NCBI GenBank assembly: GCA_003646405.1 | Contig: QNFR01000003.1 | Coordinates: forward strand, 1 to 60,839 | DNA length: 60,839 nucleotides | Direction of reading: 5' to 3' | From: Gammaproteobacteria bacterium | GTDB lineage: Bacteria; Pseudomonadota; Gammaproteobacteria; Pseudomonadales; Halieaceae | In this document: positions 55,662 through 60,839 of the stretch, one piece after another | How positions within the stretch are numbered: position 1 is the stretch's first letter | How the letters are laid out: each line of letters opens with the position of its first letter | Notes under the pieces: model-generated | What the model was told of the DNA's origin: nothing | Database searches by the model: none | The model's input: the letters and a program-made list of their open reading frames with translations, nothing else | Made by a program: the position numbers and the translations under genes

Positions 55662-55950
55662 TGACTGTTGTTATGGTTGAGTATTCGCCCGAGTATAGAC
55701 CACCCAAAGCAGAATTTCACCGGATACATAACGCTGAGCAGCTCTCGGGAATAGCACTAGCCGGTGGAGAGATTCCCAAAATTGGAGGCGACCCAGACGG
55801 GTAACCCCTTGTTTTATCCCACCGCATCCAATTGAATTAAACATATTTTAACCTACATACAAAGCATATTTCTCATTTGCCTTGTGTTTCACCATAACAC
55901 CGCGTAACATCCAAACGCAAGTATTTATGTTGGCTAGGATGTCGGACAAA

Positions 55951-57240
55951 ATGCCCAAGGTTGCCAAAGAACTATCCGCCATTGAGGTTCAACGCCTCAC
56001 TCGCATGCCGCCGGACACCCGGGCATTCAATTACTTCCCTGCCGGGGGCGTACCGGGCCTCCTACTACGCGTGGCCAAATCCGGCGCCTGCTATTGGGTG
56101 CTCAGGGCGAGTGTTGGCAAGAGGGTTACCAGCAGCGGCAAAGAGGCCCCACTACGCCGCGACATAGGCCTGGGTGCCTACCCTGAAATCTCCCTCAAAG
56201 TAGCCCGCCAGCGGGCGGCAGTAAAGCGGGAGATGATCCGCGAGGGTCTGGACCCCGTGCAGGAGCGCCGGACCGCAAGGCAGGCACGGCAAGCTCTCAT
56301 CGCCCAGCACATGACTTTCAATGAAGCGGTGGAGATTGCCAAGGAACTGGAGTCCATCGGGGATGACAAGGCGGGCAAAGCCTGGACCCACAAGTTGGAA
56401 ACCTACGCGATCCCCACCCTGGGGCACCTGCCCGTTGCGAAAATTGAGCGGGACCATATCGTTGATGTATTGCTCCCGATCTGGACAACCAAGACCAGGA
56501 CCGCCAAGGATGTGCGAAAGCTGGTCGAGGATGTACTGGATCGGGCCTATGCTGCCAAAAATATCGGACGCCACAATCCGGCCCGCTGGGACAAACTGCT
56601 GCAACATCGACTGCCCAAGGCGACCAAAAAGGGAACAAACTTCCCTGCCCTACCCTTCCCCCTGATAAATACCTTCCTGGCTGAGTTGCGCAAGCTCACC
56701 GATACAGCGGCGCCAGCGGTGGCGTTTGTCATCTACACCGGCGCCCGATCCGGCGAAGTCTGCGGCTCCACCTGGCGGGAGATCGACCTGGACCGCAAGT
56801 TGTGGACCATCCCCAAGGAACGCATGAAAAAGGGCGAGGAACACCGCATACACCTCTCTGCGCCCGCAGTGGCGATTCTAAAGGCTTTAGCCGGGGGTGG
56901 ACCTGATGACCCTGTATTCCCCACTGTGACCGGCAGGCACCACCAGAACGCCAGACCATCCAAGATAACGCGGGAGATCGGCAAGGGCATGGGCTACCAG
57001 GCCACTGTTCACGGATTCCGCGCTACTTTCCGCACCTGGGGCGAGGAAGAAACCGAATACCCAGAATCTATTCTGGAAATGGCCCTGGCTCATAAAATCG
57101 ACGATGCGGTGAAAGCGGCTTACCAGCGCGGTGATCTGCTGAAAAAACGGCGCGCCCTGATGGATGACTGGGCCGCGTATTGTGCGAAGCCAGCTCCCGC
57201 AGGCGCCGTGGTGAACATTGGGGAGCGAGTCAATGGGTAA
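55951..57240 (+). CDS. int: P4-type phage integrase
   Basis: Tyrosine recombinase of 429 aa from 55951 (MPKVAKELSAIEVQRL); starts at 55939 and 55882 are also open. It has an N-terminal DUF4102 arm-binding domain (GGVPGLLLRVAKSGA, RRDIGLGAYPEISL), a core-binding domain near residues 110-200, and a catalytic domain with TGARSGEV (Arg), the Lys region WTIPKERMKK, HGFRATF and AYQRGD (Tyr). All catalytic residues are present. It marks the left end of an integrated element; no tRNA target or att repeat is visible on this side. Confidence 0.93.
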   Translation: MPKVAKELSAIEVQRLTRMPPDTRAFNYFPAGGVPGLLLRVAKSGACYWVLRASVGKRVTSSGKEAPLRRDIGLGAYPEISLKVARQRAAVKREMIREGLDPVQERRTARQARQALIAQHMTFNEAVEIAKELESIGDDKAGKAWTHKLETYAIPTLGHLPVAKIERDHIVDVLLPIWTTKTRTAKDVRKLVEDVLDRAYAAKNIGRHNPARWDKLLQHRLPKATKKGTNFPALPFPLINTFLAELRKLTDTAAPAVAFVIYTGARSGEVCGSTWREIDLDRKLWTIPKERMKKGEEHRIHLSAPAVAILKALAGGGPDDPVFPTVTGRHHQNARPSKITREIGKGMGYQATVHGFRATFRTWGEEETEYPESILEMALAHKIDDAVKAAYQRGDLLKKRRALMDDWAAYCAKPAPAGAVVNIGERVNG

Positions 57241-57931
57241 AGAGAGACCACTAAACAAAGACCCCGAAAAAGAATATCTATACCAGGCGATGAATGCCGC
57301 GCTGGCTGCAATGGCTGAGGCGCAAGTGAAGTTGCTCGACAGGCAACGCATCGCCGCTTCTGGTTTGCGATTGGAGGAAGCTGAGCGAGAAAGGGAGCTG
57401 GATCGACATGAAGATCTTTGTTGGCGAACAATTAAGAACCAGCACAAGCCATTTCAATACACAGAGTATCTCGGGGACATCGCGCTACCAATGGATGTAG
57501 TGGCCACCCTGCTACGAGCAGTTTATAAATTCGAGATATTGGATAATATTGCAAAAAACACAGCAAAGAATCGTGATGAACTGTGGCAGGTTCTCAGAGA
57601 TGCAAGAGACGCCTTTGACGACCCCGGCATATTAGGCCGAGCCCATCAAAACCAAGCCGCTATGAATGTACTGGGGATGACCGAGCGAAAGGGCAACCAA
57701 CCCGAATTATGGCTTGATGAATACCAGCACTTGATTCGACCCCGAATAACTGACGATCGTCCTTTTGTGCCAATGGGCAAAGAATTTGCGGTTAATTATC
57801 TAGCCAGGAAATACAAAAAAGGCAAGAAAAGCAATAGAAATATAATGTTCGACGCCCTGGCTAAAGAAATCACGCGACAGCGCAAAGAAGGTATATCAAT
57901 TCCCAGCATCCTACCGCAGAGGGAGCCATAG
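57233..57931 (+). CDS. Uncharacterised gene after the integrase
   Basis: 232 aa from the ATG at 57233, overlapping the integrase by 8 bp. Highly charged and helical (AALAAMAEAQVKLLDRQRIA, EEAERERELDRHEDL), with a basic C-terminus (ARKYKKGKKSNRN). No family is recognised. The overlap suggests co-expression with the integrase. Confidence 0.65.
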   Translation: MGKERPLNKDPEKEYLYQAMNAALAAMAEAQVKLLDRQRIAASGLRLEEAERERELDRHEDLCWRTIKNQHKPFQYTEYLGDIALPMDVVATLLRAVYKFEILDNIAKNTAKNRDELWQVLRDARDAFDDPGILGRAHQNQAAMNVLGMTERKGNQPELWLDEYQHLIRPRITDDRPFVPMGKEFAVNYLARKYKKGKKSNRNIMFDALAKEITRQRKEGISIPSILPQREP

Positions 57932-58036
57932 CCCATACAGGGGGAAATCGCCTAACGAATTTCCCCTGACATTTAATTTTCCAGCCCAGTAATATTTCCC
58001 TGCAACGGCAAACTATGCCTTTCAAGGGAACAAGAC

Positions 58037-58222
58037 ATGAACACTTCACACCTTCCACGAAAGTGGGTATCTGACAAAACTCTAGCCGAATATTTCGAAG
58101 TGAGCCGCGCCACTATCTGGCGTTGGGTCAAGATCGGAAAACTTCCTGCACCTGAAAAAATTGGTGAAAACTGCACTCGCTGGGACTTCGAGAAAATCAC
58201 TCAGGCTGAAAACGCCGCATAA
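58037..58222 (+). CDS. AlpA-type excisionase/regulator
   Basis: 61-aa helix-turn-helix protein: WVSDKTLAEYFEVSRATIWR, then WVKIGKLPAPEKIG and RWDFEKI, the AlpA/MerR-like pattern. Such proteins control integrase and excision in P4-type elements. An AAGGGA ribosome binding site lies 11 bp upstream. Confidence 0.88.
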   Translation: MNTSHLPRKWVSDKTLAEYFEVSRATIWRWVKIGKLPAPEKIGENCTRWDFEKITQAENAA

Positions 58223-58228
58223 ATCACT

Positions 58229-60286
58229 GTGCAAAAAAAACCACCAGTGTTGGGCTGGCGGCAATTGATGATGACCATATCGGAATGGACAAGAAACATG
58301 ATAGCACAGAGCACAGCACCACTACACGATGAAGGCCTGCAGTTCCCCGTGGCTTTCGGTCACAATAAAACTGATGTCGACCTGCAGTTAAAAACCCTGA
58401 CCCTTGAAGACATGGCCGCGTTGTTTTCCAAGTTTCGCGAAGGTAAAGAAGGCAAAAAAGAGGGTGATAAGAACGGGCCCTACATTATCCCGGCCAAGTT
58501 TGGGGATAACTATCGCAATAGCGACAACATAAGAACCTGGTCCGTGGCAACGCTGGACTTGGACGATAAAGTATTCGCCACAGAGGCCATGATCCGGGAG
58601 CAGCTGTCCGGCCTGGTCTATTTTGCCCACACCACCCACCGCCACCTTATCAAAGTTCCGAGGGTAGAGATGTGGCGGGTGTACCTCCCCTACAACCAGC
58701 CAGTGCCGCCCAGCCTGCACGAAAAAATCCAAGCGAGATTAAACGCACTCTTCCCGGGTACCGACGACTGCACCGAAAAAACCATGCAGTTCTTTTACCT
58801 CCCCTCCCACTGGCCGGGGATGGGCCACGAGGCGCGCTCTTTCAACACCCTGGGCGAAGGCGAGTTGCTGAACCCGCTGACCTTCGATCCGGCACCGGTG
58901 AAGGGAGCAAGCCGACCCGATGAATGGGACGGGAGCGCGCCGGGTGACAAGACACCAAAAACACCAGGGCAATACAGCGACTGGCTGGGCAAGATGCTGG
59001 AAGGTGACAACCTGCACGGGAATGCCACTGCAGTAACTGCCAGCATGGTTTCCAGGGGCCTGGATGATGCCACGATCATGTCAGTGTTCCAGGCATGGCG
59101 CCCCACGCTTGAGGAGGCCAGAGACCTGGAGCGAGTGCAGGCCCTGTTCGGGGGTGAATTGCAGCGCCTGATCGACGGGGCCCGCCGATTCATCGCCAAA
59201 AACGAACCGGCGCCCGGTAAAGACTTCGACGACTTTGTATTAAGCCAGACCGCCGATGCAATGGAGGCTGAAATGGATGCGGACAAATATGTCATTGCTC
59301 GAATGGCCATATTCGGGCAGAGCACTGTTTTCTACGGTGACAGCAACATGGGCAAGACCCTGCTAACCATTCACCAGGTCGCACAGCAGATCGAGGACGG
59401 CGAGATTGACGGGAGCCAGGTCTACTACGTCAACGCCGACGACCACGGTCGCGGGATTGTCCAAAAGCAACGCCTGGCGGAAAAGTACGGTTTCAAGATG
59501 CTGGTGCCCGGCCGTGAGGGTTTCCAGGCCAACATGTTGCGCCCTTTACTGCAAGCACGGGTCAAAGCTGGGCGCGGGGGGGGTTGTGTTGTCATCCTGG
59601 ACACGCTGAAGAAATTCACCGATCTGATGAGCAAGCGCGAAGGCACCGCCTGGGGCAATATCTCCCGGGAATTTGTCTCTGCCGGGGGCACCCTGGCCGC
59701 CCTGGCGCACACTAACAAGCACAAGGACGACGACGGTAATTCAATCTACGCCGGTACTGCCGATGTGGTTCAGGACTGCGATTGCGCCTACATTATTGAA
59801 TTGGTAGACGATGATATCGGCACCAGGACCGTGGTTTTTCGCAACATCAAGGCCCGGGGGGACGTTGACCGCAAGCGGGCGTTTTCTTATACCCTCGATG
59901 TGCCCTACCAGGAGATGTTCGACTCCGTGCAGGTCATCGAGGACCAGGTACTGGAGCGGTCCCGGGAGCGTAAAGTCTTCGCCGATACCCTGGCCAAACA
60001 CCATGACGCCATCATGCATATTCAATCCCTGATCCGCGAGGGGGTGACAAAACGCCGCGCGCTAATTGATCGCGGGTATAGGAATACTAACTTCAGCCGG
60101 GCATTCATTACCGAGGTCCTGGACGAACACAGCGGAGACAATCTGCTGCAGGGCCACAGGTGGAAATGCAGCAAAGGACCCAAAAACAGCCTGTTGTACA
60201 GCCTTTTAAGTGGGGGGTCGGAAAGCTGTACAACTGGTACAACAGAAATGGGTGAATCCCGGTCCGCCGAGGAGTGGGAGTCGTGA
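58229..60286 (+). CDS. Primase-helicase-like replication protein
   Basis: 685 aa. The N-terminal half has a PrimPol-like core: WSVATLDLDD (109-113 acidic DLDD) and YFAHTTHRH (131-139). The C-terminal half is a RepA/AAA_25-type helicase with Walker A GDSNMGKT (370-377) and Walker B GGCVVILDTLKK. The GTG at 58229 is used; ATG at 58268 is an alternative start. It probably initiates replication of the excised element. GTACAA motifs overlap its 3' end. Confidence 0.8.
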   Translation: MQKKPPVLGWRQLMMTISEWTRNMIAQSTAPLHDEGLQFPVAFGHNKTDVDLQLKTLTLEDMAALFSKFREGKEGKKEGDKNGPYIIPAKFGDNYRNSDNIRTWSVATLDLDDKVFATEAMIREQLSGLVYFAHTTHRHLIKVPRVEMWRVYLPYNQPVPPSLHEKIQARLNALFPGTDDCTEKTMQFFYLPSHWPGMGHEARSFNTLGEGELLNPLTFDPAPVKGASRPDEWDGSAPGDKTPKTPGQYSDWLGKMLEGDNLHGNATAVTASMVSRGLDDATIMSVFQAWRPTLEEARDLERVQALFGGELQRLIDGARRFIAKNEPAPGKDFDDFVLSQTADAMEAEMDADKYVIARMAIFGQSTVFYGDSNMGKTLLTIHQVAQQIEDGEIDGSQVYYVNADDHGRGIVQKQRLAEKYGFKMLVPGREGFQANMLRPLLQARVKAGRGGGCVVILDTLKKFTDLMSKREGTAWGNISREFVSAGGTLAALAHTNKHKDDDGNSIYAGTADVVQDCDCAYIIELVDDDIGTRTVVFRNIKARGDVDRKRAFSYTLDVPYQEMFDSVQVIEDQVLERSRERKVFADTLAKHHDAIMHIQSLIREGVTKRRALIDRGYRNTNFSRAFITEVLDEHSGDNLLQGHRWKCSKGPKNSLLYSLLSGGSESCTTGTTEMGESRSAEEWES

Positions 60287-60338
60287 AACCCTTGCCAGTC
60301 CTGAGTTGTACAAGTGTTACCAACTATACAAGTAGTAC
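60194..60338. repeat. Cluster of GTACAA motifs, possible replication iterons
   Basis: TTGTACA (60194-60200), TGTACAAC (60227-60234), GGTACAAC (60236-60243), TTGTACAAG (60306-60314), CTATACAAG (60324-60332) and GTAC (60335-60338) fall within 145 bp, ending in an A+T-rich stretch (60339-60365). CTGTTGTAC at 60191-60199 is the exact complement of GTACAACAG at 60237-60245. An origin next to the replication gene is inferred. Confidence 0.5.
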
Positions 60339-60397
60339 TAATAATACTAAATACACAGATATTAGACCCCACCCCAAGAAATGCGGAGACCACCACC

Positions 60398-60691
60398 ATG
60401 GGCTGTGAAGCTGTTCAACTGAATTTGAGAAAAAAACGCGTACGCCTGGCAAAGAATCTCCACGTTGAGTTTTCAACCGGCGACGACAATCGACTCCGCG
60501 CGGGCTGGGATCCGGGCGTGCCGGCCACCCCCAGCCGCCAGATCTGGAAGCGGTACAAGCTGACCCGCGATGCCTATCTGCAGGAGATGGCAGTCGACCA
60601 GGGTATCAGTATGGTCCTGGCAGATTGCGAAGGCCTGCGCACATTCAAGCCCACCGGGGCATCACACACCACAGGATGGAACGAGCTATGA
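60398..60691 (+). CDS. Small hypothetical protein of the integrated element
   Basis: 97 aa from the ATG at 60398 (MGCEAVQLNLRKKRVRLAKN). Basic N-terminal half, then RQIWKRYKLTRDAYLQEMAV. Family not recognised. Its stop overlaps the next start by ATGA, and its last bases belong to the 69-bp duplicated unit. Confidence 0.6.
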   Translation: MGCEAVQLNLRKKRVRLAKNLHVEFSTGDDNRLRAGWDPGVPATPSRQIWKRYKLTRDAYLQEMAVDQGISMVLADCEGLRTFKPTGASHTTGWNEL

Positions 60692-60788
60692 AAAACGAGA
60701 GAACACTACGCACCCTGCACCACCGGGGCATCACACACCACAGGATGGAACGAGCTATGAAAAACGAGAGAACACTACGCACCCTGCA
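60651..60788 (+). repeat. Perfect 69-bp tandem duplication
   Basis: Two identical 69-bp units (60651-60719 and 60720-60788) are followed by 8 bases of a third. The period is a multiple of three. Each unit holds the ATG-containing start region of the last gene in the window. Confidence 0.9.
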
Positions 60789-60839
60789 CCACCGGGCCCA
60801 CACCCTGCAGAATGAAACCGCCCGGAAATTTAACTTTAC
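60688..60839 (+). CDS. Start of a small gene with duplicated N-terminus (runs off right edge)
   Basis: From the ATG at 60688 the frame reads MKNERTLRTLHHRGITHHRM and then repeats its start after 23 residues. The second ATG at 60757 begins the presumed ancestral protein (MKNERTLRTLHHRAHTLQNE). Which start is used is unknown. Family not recognised. Confidence 0.5.
   Translation, partial: MKNERTLRTLHHRGITHHRMERAMKNERTLRTLHHRAHTLQNETARKFNF

Noticed and set aside
55662-55950. Attachment site for the P4-type integrase next to the patatin gene
   Set aside because: No tRNA end or recognisable repeat was found here; without the right-hand end no att core can be proposed.

Overview
The window looks like a chromosomal segment of a marine-type gammaproteobacterium. 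The core gene order (comEC-exbBD-msbA-lpxK-kdsB-murB, lolCDE, nqrA-F-apbE-nqrM, gap-mfd-csiV, lexA, topA, rnd-ycgL-ycgN, recR-ybaB-dnaX) resembles Pseudomonas and the Cellvibrionales/Halieaceae-type relatives. The Na+-pumping NADH:quinone reductase fits a marine habitat. The exact genus cannot be told from sequence reading alone.

Region 1 (1-9.6 kb) is an accessory island ending just beyond the 3' side of a tRNA-Gly/tRNA-Cys pair. It is made of tyrosine-recombinase genes and relics, all on the minus strand (1-221, 2062-2937, 3545-3640, 5001-5637). Three of them carry the same ~100-bp upstream element. Toxin-antitoxin-like modules sit between and beside them: AbiEi/AbiEii, a winged-helix antitoxin relic, DUF4160/DUF2442, an MntA-type nucleotidyltransferase coupled to an EPS-type MarR regulator, HicA/HicB, a frameshifted Fic gene, and a Phd-like/zeta-type pair. 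Much of the recombinase machinery is decayed while several cargo pairs are intact, so this looks like an addiction-module archipelago held together by recombinase repeats.

Region 2 (9.7-55.7 kb) is core genome. In order it holds the tRNAs; phospholipid, DNA repair and cell-wall genes (pgsA, uvrC, murB with a relic of a low-molecular-weight tyrosine phosphatase, kdsB, lpxK, msbA, exbD, exbB, comEC); lipoprotein export (lolCDE); and the Na+-NQR operon with its flavin transferase ApbE and maturation factor NqrM. Then come an extended GAPDH, mfd, csiV, methylthioinosine phosphorylase, an MscS channel, lexA with two SOS boxes, topA, uspA, a SpoU methyltransferase, a MoxR/VWA pair, rnd/ycgL/ycgN, and recR-ybaB-dnaX. 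Notable regulation includes a dnaX programmed -1 frameshift site with all three classical elements, a terminator-like hairpin embedded in the apbE signal-peptide codons, and two copies of a dispersed long palindrome.

Region 3 (55.9 kb to the right edge) is the start of an integrated element: a P4-type integrase, an uncharacterised gene, an AlpA-type excisionase/regulator, and a primase-helicase-like replication protein followed by a cluster of GTACAA motifs that may be replication iterons. The window ends in a small gene whose start region has been duplicated by a 69-bp in-frame tandem repeat. The element continues beyond the window, so its full cargo is unknown.
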